NCBI RefSeq assembly: GCF_001655615.1
Contig: NZ_CP011567.1
Span: forward strand, 4,659,001-4,723,000
DNA length: 64,000 bases
Reading direction: 5' to 3'
From: Pseudomonas sp. GR 6-02
GTDB lineage: Bacteria; Pseudomonadota; Gammaproteobacteria; Pseudomonadales; Pseudomonadaceae
The notes beneath the pieces were generated by a model. That model saw only the letters and a program-made list of their open reading frames with translations, was not told the DNA's origin and made no database searches. Below, in pieces: positions 57,483 to 64,000 of this stretch (its first letter is position 1; each line of letters starts with the position of its first letter). Made by a program: the position numbers and the translations under genes.

Positions 57483-58481
57483 GTGAAAAAACTCTTTGGC
57501 GCCTCACTTCTGGCCGCTGGCCTGGCCTTGAGCGGCCTGGCTCAGGCCGCACCGACCCTGCTTAACGTTTCCTACGACGTGATGCGAGATTTCTACAAGG
57601 ACTACAACGCTGCCTTCCAGAAACACTGGCAAGCCGAGCACAACGAAAACATCACGCTGCAGATGTCCTTCGGCGGCTCCAGCAAACAGGCGCGCTCGGT
57701 GATCGATGGCCTGCCGGCTGACGTCATCACCATGAACATGGCCACCGACATCAACGCCCTGGCGGACAACGGCAAACTGGTTCCGGACAACTGGGTCACA
57801 CGCCTGCCGAACAACAGCGCGCCGTTCACTTCGGCCACCGTATTCATCGTGCGCAAAGGCAACCCGAAAGCCCTGAAAGACTGGCCGGACCTGCTCAAGG
57901 ACGGCGTGCAGGTGATCGTCCCCAACCCGAAAACCTCGGGCAACGGCCGCTACACCTACCTCTCGGCCTGGGGCTATGTGCTGAAAAATGGCGGTGACGA
58001 AAACAAGGCAAAAGCCTTCGTCGGCAAACTGTTCAAACAAGCGCCGGTGCTGGATACCGGTGGCCGCGCGGCCACGACTACGTTCATGACCAACCAGATC
58101 GGCGACGTGCTGGTGACCTTCGAAAACGAAGCGGAAATGATTGCTCGCGAGTTTGGTCGTGATCAGTTCGAAGTGATTTACCCGAGTGTTTCCGCCGAAG
58201 CCGAGCCGCCGGTGTCGGTGGTCGACAGAACCGTCGACAAGAAAGGCACTCGCGCGGTTGCCGAGGAATATCTGAAGTACCTGTGGTCGCCGGAAGGTCA
58301 GGAAATTGCGGCTGCCAACTACCTGCGTCCGCGTGACCCGGCGGTGTTGGCGAAATACACCGATCGCTTCCCGAAAGTGGATTTCCTGTCGGTGGAGAAG
58401 ACCTTTGGTGACTGGCGCACCGTGCAGAAGACTCACTTCAACGATGGTGGGGTTTTCGACCAGATTTACAACGGCCAGTAA
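57483..58481 (+). CDS. sbp: Sulfate ABC transporter substrate-binding protein
   Basis: A 332-residue periplasmic sulfate-binding protein. GTG start at 57483 with AAGGAA upstream; the signal peptide ends after AQAA (near residue 23). Family text: PTLLNVSYDVMRDFYKDYNAAFQKHW, LQMSFGGSSKQARSVIDGLPADVITMNMATDI, IVPNPKTSGNGRYTYLSAWGYVL and PSVSAEAEPPVSVVD (each in order), with the serine and glycine residues that hydrogen-bond sulfate. A terminator follows immediately and no permease or ATPase gene is present: a stand-alone binding protein for the Cys transporter, likely CysB-regulated. Confidence 0.95.
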   Translation: MKKLFGASLLAAGLALSGLAQAAPTLLNVSYDVMRDFYKDYNAAFQKHWQAEHNENITLQMSFGGSSKQARSVIDGLPADVITMNMATDINALADNGKLVPDNWVTRLPNNSAPFTSATVFIVRKGNPKALKDWPDLLKDGVQVIVPNPKTSGNGRYTYLSAWGYVLKNGGDENKAKAFVGKLFKQAPVLDTGGRAATTTFMTNQIGDVLVTFENEAEMIAREFGRDQFEVIYPSVSAEAEPPVSVVDRTVDKKGTRAVAEEYLKYLWSPEGQEIAAANYLRPRDPAVLAKYTDRFPKVDFLSVEKTFGDWRTVQKTHFNDGGVFDQIYNGQ

Positions 58482-58502
58482 TCACTGAGCTCAATGAAAT
58501 AG

Positions 58503-58529
58503 GCGACCTGTGAAGGTCGCCTTTTTTGT
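58503..58529 (+). terminator. Rho-independent terminator after sbp
   Basis: AGGCGACC pairs with GGTCGCCT around TGTGAA and is followed by six T, 21 bp after the sbp stop. It also faces the end of the DUF5666 gene on the other strand. Confidence 0.93.
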
Positions 58530-58538
58530 GGGATACCG

Positions 58539-59171
58539 TTACATCGGCGGCGTCACACCGTCCTTGCCGGCCGAGATGGATTGAGCGGTCAATGTCCCGT
58601 CGGCACTCTGGGTCACAAACGTCACGATCTTCACGCCCACCTTCAGCAAGCTGCGATCCCCCGGCACCAGATTGACGATCGGCACATCCTCCGGCACCAG
58701 AATCGTCTGTTGGCCGCCCTTGTAATTGACGGTCAGAACCCGGCCGTTGCTGACCACCAGATCACCCACGCTGCCGTTGGTCATGCTGCTGCCCTTGACC
58801 AGATCAAAAGGCCGATGGCCGTCGCCGCTGCCGGCCAGTTCCGGCGGGAAGACGTGGACTTCCAGCGCCTTGAGCGTGCCATCCTCCTGCGGCACGGCAG
58901 CCGAGCCGATGTAGCTGCCGGGCTTGATGTCTTCGATATTGGCCAGGGTGACAGCGCGGATTTTGGTGTCCTTGGTCAGGTTGATCACCACGTTTTCGCC
59001 GCTGTTGACATGGACCTTCATGACGTCGGCGCTGATGCCGGTGATCTCGCCGCGCACGCCAATGCGCATTCCCGGCGCCACATCGGCGGCCTGGGCAAGA
59101 CCTGCCGTGAACAAACTGATCAAGGTAACAACGCAAGCGCCGCGAATCAGGTGACGGAACATCGCATTCAT
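58539..59171 (-). CDS. DUF5666 domain-containing exported protein
   Basis: A 210-residue exported protein with a signal peptide cleaved after GLAQA (near residue 28). The mature part contains a DUF5666-like beta-barrel stretch: GMRIGVRGEITGISADVMKVHVNSGENVVINLTKDTKIRAVTL (in order), repeated in weaker form downstream (LVVSNGRVLTVNYKGGQQTILVPED). Function unknown; such small OB-like domains are common in periplasmic or membrane-associated proteins. It is convergent with sbp and divergent from the MFS gene. Confidence 0.78.
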   Translation of the reverse strand: MNAMFRHLIRGACVVTLISLFTAGLAQAADVAPGMRIGVRGEITGISADVMKVHVNSGENVVINLTKDTKIRAVTLANIEDIKPGSYIGSAAVPQEDGTLKALEVHVFPPELAGSGDGHRPFDLVKGSSMTNGSVGDLVVSNGRVLTVNYKGGQQTILVPEDVPIVNLVPGDRSLLKVGVKIVTFVTQSADGTLTAQSISAGKDGVTPPM

Positions 59172-59406
59172 ATCGAAGTACCTTCCGGTTTATGGAGCGC
59201 AGGACAACATAAGCACGCTATCGAAGAGGATGTCAGTGAATGTATCATCGGATCCCACTGTTTGGACGCATGGTTCATCGGCAGACAGCGCATACCGGCG
59301 TCACTCATTCCGCAAAAGAATGATTACTATCAATCCAAACCCTCTTCCGCCGCTCTAGCCAGCCGATTAGCCTCTGCGCATTCCTTCTTGTTCAGCGAGC
59401 CATGTT

Positions 59407-60612
59407 ATGAATCCAGCGACTCAGGCGCCCCACGGTGCCGCGACAATGACCCGGGGCATGGTGCTGCTTTTCGCCTTCTGCTGCGGCGCGATCGTCGCCA
59501 ACATCTACTACGCCCAGCCGATCATCGGCCTGATCGCGCCGGACATCGGCCTGACCGACACCATGGCCAGCCTGATCGTTTCGCTGACGCAGATTGGCTA
59601 TGCGCTGGGCCTGTTCTTCCTGGTGCCGCTGGGCGATCTGCTGGAAAACCGCCGCTTGATGATCATCACCACCGTGGTGGCGATTGCCAGTTTGCTAGGC
59701 GCGGCGTTCACCGATCAGCCGAACGTGTTTCTGCTGATTTCGTTGCTGGTGGGTTTCAGCTCGGTGTCGGTACAGATCCTGATTCCGCTGGCCGCCCACC
59801 TGACGCCGGAAGCGTCGCGCGGCCGTGTGGTTGGCGGGATCATGGGCGGTTTGCTGTTGGGGATTCTGCTGGCCCGGCCGGTGTCCAGCGTAGTGGCTGA
59901 CCACTTCGGCTGGCGCGCTATGTTCGTCATTGCCGCAGTTTTGATGGCTGCAATCAGCATCGTACTGGCCCTGACGGTGCCCAAGCGCCAGCCTGATCAC
60001 AGCGCCTCTTATGGCCAGTTACTGGGCTCGCTCTGGACGCTGCTGCGCCAGCAACCGGTGTTGCGTCAACGGGCGTTTTATCAGGGTTGCATGTTCGCTA
60101 CGTTCAGCCTGTTCTGGACCGCCGTGCCGCTGGAACTGGCGCGCAATCACGGTCTGTCGCAAACCCAGATCGCGATCTTCGCCCTGGTCGGAGCCATCGG
60201 CGCGATTGCCGCGCCCATCGCCGGTCGACTGGCCGATGCCGGCCACACCCGCCTCGCCTCGCTGCTGGCGATGCTGTTCGCCAGCCTGAGCTTCCTGCCG
60301 GCCTTCATCCACCCGGCCTACAGCGTCATCGGCCTGGCCGTGACCGGCGTGGTGCTGGATTTCTGTGTGCAGATGAACATGGTCCTCGGCCAGCGCGCGG
60401 TCTACACCCTCGACGCCAAGAGCCGCGGCCGTCTGAATGCGCTGTACATGACCAGCATCTTCATCGGCGGCGCGTTCGGCTCATCGGTGGCCAGTGCGGT
60501 GTACGAACACGGTGGTTGGTTGTGGATCGTGATTGTCGGCAGCGTGTTTCCGCTGCTGGCGTTGTTGCGGTTTTTGAGTGCTTCGGAGAAGCCGGCACTG
60601 GCGACGGCGTAA
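59407..60612 (+). CDS. Major facilitator superfamily transporter
   Basis: A 401-residue twelve-helix MFS transporter resembling the drug/sugar-efflux DHA1 type. Motif A-like text lies between helices 2 and 3 (LVPLGDLLENRRLMII) and helix 1 is AFCCGAIVANIYYAQPIIGLIAPDIGL (in order). The substrate is not shown. The ATG at 59407 has no good ribosome site; ATG further in (MTRGMVLLFAF, residue 14) is possible. A Fur-like sequence (GATTGATAGTAATCATTC on the minus strand, about 59317-59334) lies upstream; its relevance is uncertain. Confidence 0.85.
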   Translation: MNPATQAPHGAATMTRGMVLLFAFCCGAIVANIYYAQPIIGLIAPDIGLTDTMASLIVSLTQIGYALGLFFLVPLGDLLENRRLMIITTVVAIASLLGAAFTDQPNVFLLISLLVGFSSVSVQILIPLAAHLTPEASRGRVVGGIMGGLLLGILLARPVSSVVADHFGWRAMFVIAAVLMAAISIVLALTVPKRQPDHSASYGQLLGSLWTLLRQQPVLRQRAFYQGCMFATFSLFWTAVPLELARNHGLSQTQIAIFALVGAIGAIAAPIAGRLADAGHTRLASLLAMLFASLSFLPAFIHPAYSVIGLAVTGVVLDFCVQMNMVLGQRAVYTLDAKSRGRLNALYMTSIFIGGAFGSSVASAVYEHGGWLWIVIVGSVFPLLALLRFLSASEKPALATA

Positions 60613-60647
60613 CAACGTTAGAAACATCGTGAACAAACGTAAGTCCC

Positions 60648-60735
60648 TGTGTGAGCGGGCTTGTCCGCGAAAGCGTCAGGTCAGTCGACATTTCTGCTAA
60701 ATGTCACACCGCCTTCGCGAACAAGCCTACACACC
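60648..60735. repeat. REP-like imperfect inverted repeat
   Basis: GTGTGAGCGGGCTTGTCCGC (from 60649) pairs with GCGAACAAGCCTACACAC near 60717-60734 with a few mismatches; the spacer holds its own short palindrome TGACATTT/AAATGTCA-type. It separates the MFS gene from the toxin-antitoxin pair. Confidence 0.7.
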
Positions 60736-60820
60736 CGATCTCCAGCACTAACGCGACTGCATAAGGAGCTGAAAAGCCGGTCGTTTCGTTTATTGCGATT
60801 TTCGTTTGATTCGAATAGCC

Positions 60821-60850
60821 TTCCAATATCGATTATTCAGAATATTGGAA
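60821..60850. promoter_or_regulatory. Palindromic operator overlapping the antitoxin ribosome site
   Basis: TTCCAATAT (60821-60829) and ATATTGGAA (60842-60850) are perfect complements around a 12-base spacer. The right arm contains the ribosome site GGAAAG of the antitoxin ATG at 60857. This fits self-repression by the HTH antitoxin. Confidence 0.6.
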
Positions 60851-60856
60851 AGCATC

Positions 60857-61324
60857 ATGTCACCAGTTATCCATCCCCCCCTTAACCTGCCCATGGAGCG
60901 TGAGGTCCAGGCCGCTATCGAAGGTCAGCGCGCCTTGGCTGCCTGCCTCGCCACCCAATTCGAAACTCAGCATATCCAGATTTTCGATGAGCAGAATGAA
61001 GCACACAGCGTCGAACTTCCCACCTCAGCGCTTCGGTTGCTTGTCGACATCCTGGCAGAGCTCGCTGCAGGCAACGCCGTCAAAGTGGTCCCGGTACACG
61101 CTGAACTGACCACCCAGGAAGCGGCGGACTTGCTCAATGTCTCACGCCCGCACCTGATCAAACTGCTGGAGTCCGGTGAGTTGTCCTACCACAAAACCGG
61201 CAAGCACCGACGTGTGCGCTTTACCGATTTGATGGACTATAAAACCCAGCGCGACATAGCCAGCGAGCAAGCAATGACGCTTCTCGCCGAGCAGGCACAA
61301 GCGTTAAGGACAGGATACGAGTGA
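60857..61324 (+). CDS. Excisionase-type HTH antitoxin
   Basis: A 155-residue DNA-binding protein. The first 80 residues form an alpha-rich domain (REVQAAIEGQRALAACLATQFETQHIQIFDEQNEAHSVELPTSALRLLVDILAELA, in order); residues 83-128 are an excisionase/MerR-type winged HTH (ELTTQEAADLLNVSRPHLIKLLESGELSYHKTGKHRRVRFTDLMDY). The gene overlaps the PIN-domain toxin gene by four bases (GTGA). Toxin-antitoxin pairs of this kind are known. It probably binds the palindrome at 60821-60850 and blocks its own promoter; toxin binding is inferred. The chosen ATG has GGAAAG upstream. Confidence 0.85.
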   Translation: MSPVIHPPLNLPMEREVQAAIEGQRALAACLATQFETQHIQIFDEQNEAHSVELPTSALRLLVDILAELAAGNAVKVVPVHAELTTQEAADLLNVSRPHLIKLLESGELSYHKTGKHRRVRFTDLMDYKTQRDIASEQAMTLLAEQAQALRTGYE

Positions 61325-61896
61325 GGCACTCCCCTTTTACCGCTGTATATGACGCATGTGTTTTGTACCCCGCGCCCTTGAGAGATTTTCTGATGTGGCT
61401 CGCGCTCTCCGGGCGTTTCAGGGCGCGATGGTCACTGGAGATACATAACGAATGGAAGCGCAATCTACTGAAGAACCGCCCGGACCTGACAACAGAGCAG
61501 TTGGATCGCACGTCCGACTTGATGGATCAGGCCATACCTGATGCTTGCGTCTACGGTTACGAAAGGCTGATCGAAGGGCTAACCCTACCTGACGTCGATG
61601 ACCGACATGTTCTGGCTGCCGCTATACGCTGCAATGCCAGTGTCATTGTGACCTTTAATCAGAAAGATTTTCCTGACGAAACACTGGGACCTTTTGGCAT
61701 CGAGGCCCAGCATCCTGACGAGTTCGTCGATAACCTCTTCGATCTGGACCCGGCAGCAGTTGTTGCGGCAGCACAACGACAACGCAAACAGCTAAAGACG
61801 CCGCCGATGGATGTCAGCACTTATCTCGAACTGCTGTTACGCCTGGGCCTGACTCGGTCGAGCAAGGCGTTGACCCACTATCAGGCCATTCTTTAA
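61321..61896 (+). CDS. PIN-domain toxin (VapC-like RNase)
   Basis: A 191-residue PIN-domain protein. GTG start at 61321, coupled to the antitoxin stop. The acidic residues of PIN nucleases are present: Asp11 in VYDACVLYPAPLR, Glu40 or Glu44 in WSLEIHNEWKR, Asp93/Asp94 in LTLPDVDDRHVLAAAI and Asp116 in IVTFNQKDFPDETL. The C-terminal 60 residues (EAQHPDEFVDNLFDL onward) are an extra helical part typical of this sub-family. Toxins of the VapC group cut tRNA or rRNA; the target here is unknown. No ribosome site of its own is clear, in keeping with translational coupling. Confidence 0.88.
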   Translation: MRHSPFTAVYDACVLYPAPLRDFLMWLALSGRFRARWSLEIHNEWKRNLLKNRPDLTTEQLDRTSDLMDQAIPDACVYGYERLIEGLTLPDVDDRHVLAAAIRCNASVIVTFNQKDFPDETLGPFGIEAQHPDEFVDNLFDLDPAAVVAAAQRQRKQLKTPPMDVSTYLELLLRLGLTRSSKALTHYQAIL

Positions 61897-61921
61897 TCGC
61901 CTTTCATAAATGCCAAAAAGC

Positions 61922-61948
61922 AAAACGGCGATCCTCAGATCGCCGTTT
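61922..61948 (-). terminator. Rho-independent terminator after the proline-rich lipoprotein gene
   Basis: On the minus strand AAACGGCGATC pairs with GATCGCCGTTT around CTGA-like loop bases and is followed by a T-rich tail (TTTTGCTTTTTGG). It lies just beyond the stop at 61953 and also ends the toxin transcript. Confidence 0.92.
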
Positions 61949-61952
61949 CCAT

Positions 61953-62351
61953 TCACTGCCCGAATTGTCTGCCCAGCCCACCCGGCACACCGTGAATATC
62001 CGTCTCTTCCCACGGCCCGTTCGGGCTGATCGAGCGGCTCCAGCCGTTGTCCCAGCGGTAGTAGGTGCGCTGGCGGTAGAAGGTGTTGGTTTGATTGTCG
62101 AGGACGTAAACACCGAGTTTCGCATCCCAATGGCTGTTGCCCCCCGGTGGCGGGGCGAAGCTGGCGGAGGTGCGTGGCACCGGCTTCGATGGTTTGCTCG
62201 GCGTGACTGGTTTGCTCGGTGTGGTCGGTTTGGTGCTCGGCTGCGAGGGCGGGATTGGCGGCAACCGTTCCGGTTCGTACTCCTGGACCGCACACGCGCT
62301 TAGCCCCAAAACCATCATGCTGAGGAGAGTGATACGAGCGAAGGCGGTCAT
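61953..62351 (-). CDS. Proline-rich lipoprotein of unknown function
   Basis: A 132-residue lipoprotein: lipobox LSAC (Cys20), then a Pro/Ser/Thr/Lys-rich linker with SKPVTPSKPSKP repeats (residues 32-60), then a small globular end rich in Trp and Tyr (HWDAKLGVYVLDNQTNTFYRQRTYYRWDNGWSRSISPNGPWEE, in order). The linker suggests it spans peptidoglycan. It starts 14 bp after ccmI and is probably read from the ccm operon. I do not recognise a named family. Confidence 0.78.
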   Translation of the reverse strand: MTAFARITLLSMMVLGLSACAVQEYEPERLPPIPPSQPSTKPTTPSKPVTPSKPSKPVPRTSASFAPPPGGNSHWDAKLGVYVLDNQTNTFYRQRTYYRWDNGWSRSISPNGPWEETDIHGVPGGLGRQFGQ

Positions 62352-62365
62352 GGTGGCGTTTCCTG

Positions 62366-63574
62366 TTATTTATCCGGGCTGTCGATGGTCAGTTTTTGTG
62401 GCGCGCTGGTGCTGGTGGCCAAAGGTTGGCTACGACCGATCCATTCGCCGGCAGTCGGTTGGCCGGCGCGGGAGACGCGCGCAACCAGTTGGACTTCGGG
62501 GAAGTTCGACAGTTTCAACTGGGGCATCATTGCATCCGCATCGCCCAGCTCGACGGTCGCTGGCAGGTCGGCAACGGTCAGACGCTTGGCCGCCAATGGT
62601 GCGGGCGGGCCTGCGGTGGCGCGGGCGAAGATGAACACGCTGTCGCCGGGCTGGACCTTGGCTTTCAAGTCCGGTGCAAGATCGACACGCACCTTGAGCA
62701 GTGCTGCAACCTTCACTACCGGAGCCTGAACCTGAGCCACCTTGCCACCGCTGGCTTCAAGCTTCTCGGCGGCCTTGGCGATACCGCCTTGCAGTGCGAC
62801 ACGGGATTGGTCATCCGGCGGCAGTTGCACCAACAGACGATTCCAGTAGTCGATAGCTTCCTGGTAACGCTCGCCTTCGAAGGCCGCGATGCCCAGCAGA
62901 CCGAGGCTGGTGACCTCCTTCGGATCGGCTTTCAGTGCTTCGTCAGTCAGGGCCTGGACCTTGCCCGACCACTTCTTGCCATCGGCGAAGTATTGGGCCT
63001 GAGCCCACTGCCCGAGCAGTTCCGGCTGGCGACCGGCCAGGTTCACGGTGCGTTCGAAGATCTTCGCCGCATCGCCAGGGCGGTCCTGAGCCATGTAAGT
63101 GCGGCCAAGGAAATACAGGCCTTCGGCCGAATCCGGTTGGGCCGCAACCGCACGCTCCAGGCGACGGGTCATGTCTTCCATCGACTGCGGCGCCTGGGCG
63201 AACTCGCGGGTCAGCTCGACTTTGTCGCTGGCACCGAAATGCAGGTACAGCCCAAGGCCCAGCACGGGCACCAGAATTGCCGCCAGCAATGGCAATGGCT
63301 TGCCCAGGCGCGACACTCGCGGTGCCTCGACGCCTTCAGTGTCGGCAAGCAGTTCACGGGCGGCTTCGGCGCGGCCGGCATTCATTTGTTCGGCGTTGAG
63401 TACGCCTTCTTCTTGCTGAGTCTGCAACTCAGCCACGCGCTCCTGATACAGCGCGACGTTAAGCGCCGTACGATCCTCTTCAAGCTGGGCGCGACGACCG
63501 CGCAGAACGGGGATCAGCAAAAAACTCAGGGCTACCAGAAGCAGCAGGCCTGCAGCGAGCCAGAAATCAATCAT
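62366..63574 (-). CDS. ccmI: Cytochrome c biogenesis protein CcmI
   Basis: A 402-residue apocytochrome c chaperone of cytochrome c maturation system I. The start at 63574 ([26 protein letters not shown]) gives the first membrane helix; a second helix ([22 protein letters not shown]) lies near residue 95. The periplasmic part has TPR repeats ([31 protein letters not shown] and following) that bind the C-terminus of apocytochromes. It overlaps ccmH by eight bases and is followed by a lipoprotein gene. The C-terminal beta-rich extension after residue 290 is typical of Pseudomonas CcmI. Confidence 0.93.
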   Translation of the reverse strand: MIDFWLAAGLLLLVALSFLLIPVLRGRRAQLEEDRTALNVALYQERVAELQTQQEEGVLNAEQMNAGRAEAARELLADTEGVEAPRVSRLGKPLPLLAAILVPVLGLGLYLHFGASDKVELTREFAQAPQSMEDMTRRLERAVAAQPDSAEGLYFLGRTYMAQDRPGDAAKIFERTVNLAGRQPELLGQWAQAQYFADGKKWSGKVQALTDEALKADPKEVTSLGLLGIAAFEGERYQEAIDYWNRLLVQLPPDDQSRVALQGGIAKAAEKLEASGGKVAQVQAPVVKVAALLKVRVDLAPDLKAKVQPGDSVFIFARATAGPPAPLAAKRLTVADLPATVELGDADAMMPQLKLSNFPEVQLVARVSRAGQPTAGEWIGRSQPLATSTSAPQKLTIDSPDK

Positions 63575-64000
63575 GCTTGGTTTTATCCAACAGGTGGTCG
63601 AGGCGCTCGCGCTCATCAAAAGAAAGCGTGTCCGGGCTGTCAGCGCGTTGCACGCGACGACGGCGGACGATCACGGCGATGATCACAAAACCGCCCAGCA
63701 GCAGGCCGGCCGGGCCGAACCAGAGCAATGCGGTCTTGGCATTCAGAGCAGGTTTATAACGGACGAAATCACCATAGCGGTCGACCATGAAGTCGATGAT
63801 CTGCTGATTGTCCTTGCCCTCGCCGAGCATGCGGAAAATCTCTTTGCGCAGGTCGGCGGCGATCGGTGCGTTGGAATCGGCAATGTCCTGATTCTGGCAC
63901 TTGGGGCAACGCAGCTCTTTGGTCAGCTCGCGAAAACGCTCGCGATCGCCTTCTTTGGCGAACTCATAGGTATCGATGGCGGCGTGGGCCACGCCAGCCA
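63567..64000 (-). CDS. ccmH: Cytochrome c-type biogenesis protein CcmH (cut by window edge)
   Basis: The C-terminal 144 residues of CcmH are present; the start codon and most of the signal peptide (AGVAHA is visible) lie beyond 64000. The haem-lyase motif is [23 protein letters not shown], whose CxxC pair reduces the apocytochrome c haem-binding cysteines. A single C-terminal membrane helix ([22 protein letters not shown]) follows, then a cytoplasmic tail. The stop overlaps the ccmI start by eight bases. Upstream ccm genes are expected beyond the window. Confidence 0.95.
   Translation of the reverse strand, partial: AGVAHAAIDTYEFAKEGDRERFRELTKELRCPKCQNQDIADSNAPIAADLRKEIFRMLGEGKDNQQIIDFMVDRYGDFVRYKPALNAKTALLWFGPAGLLLGGFVIIAVIVRRRRVQRADSPDTLSFDERERLDHLLDKTKHD

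Noticed and set aside
59402..59410. A two-codon frame ATG TTA TGA overlapping the MFS start, as a possible regulatory micro-ORF
   Set aside because: Too short to weigh against chance and no ribosome site precedes it.

Overview
The window is chromosomal DNA of a Pseudomonas, most likely of the P. fluorescens group. This rests on high-GC codon use, on the block sdhCDAB-sucAB-lpd-sucCD divergent from gltA, on the kynurenine genes with an Lrp-type regulator, on the Hda/AI-2E/DUF2066 cluster facing purMN, and on many REP-like inverted repeats between genes, a hallmark of fluorescent pseudomonads. There are no tRNA or rRNA genes, CRISPR arrays, insertion sequences or prophage genes that I can see. 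The species is an inference.

Layout. 1-4.1 kb (minus): NlpC/P60 lipoprotein, hda, AI-2E-type membrane protein and a DUF2066 protein. 4.4-8.4 kb (plus): purM-purN-DUF3108, then OsmC-like and pirin genes; the purM leader carries an unusual stem-loop. 8.5-15.3 kb (mostly minus): dienelactone hydrolase, htpG, two overlapping hotdog thioesterases, a tiny lipoprotein, MAPEG/DUF599 and brnQ. 15.6-28.7 kb: the TCA block, in which succinate dehydrogenase, 2-oxoglutarate dehydrogenase and succinyl-CoA synthetase are read leftward and citrate synthase rightward from a shared 363-bp control region with two good sigma-70 promoters. 29-38.6 kb: acetate permease actP with its DUF485 partner, an orphan betaine/choline binding protein, a GH17 membrane enzyme, an alpha/beta hydrolase overlapping an MlaA homologue, DUF808 and a TetR regulator.

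38.6-47.8 kb is a tryptophan/kynurenine catabolic island: kynU with an OprD porin and an amino-acid permease, divergent kynR, then kynB-kynA-aromatic permease and an AntR-like AraC regulator that is frameshifted here. 48-55.4 kb is the glyoxylate-to-pyruvate pathway: glcG-like gene divergent from gcl-hyi-glxR-glycerate kinase-pyruvate kinase, with two identical TTGTATACAA operators in the divergent region and a perfect 40-bp inverted repeat flanking glxR. 55.6-64 kb: urea transporter, a voltage-sensor potassium channel ending in a zinc ribbon, sulfate-binding protein, DUF5666 and MFS genes, an antitoxin/PIN-toxin pair with a palindrome over its start, and ccmH-ccmI plus a lipoprotein at the right edge.

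Most of the window is core metabolism. The least ordinary parts are the frameshifted antR-like gene, the paired operators at gcl, the shared AT-rich motif at the kyn promoters, the purM leader stem, the hydrolase-MlaA pair, the zinc-ribbon channel and the inverted repeats around glxR. I saw no clear undescribed multi-gene system.
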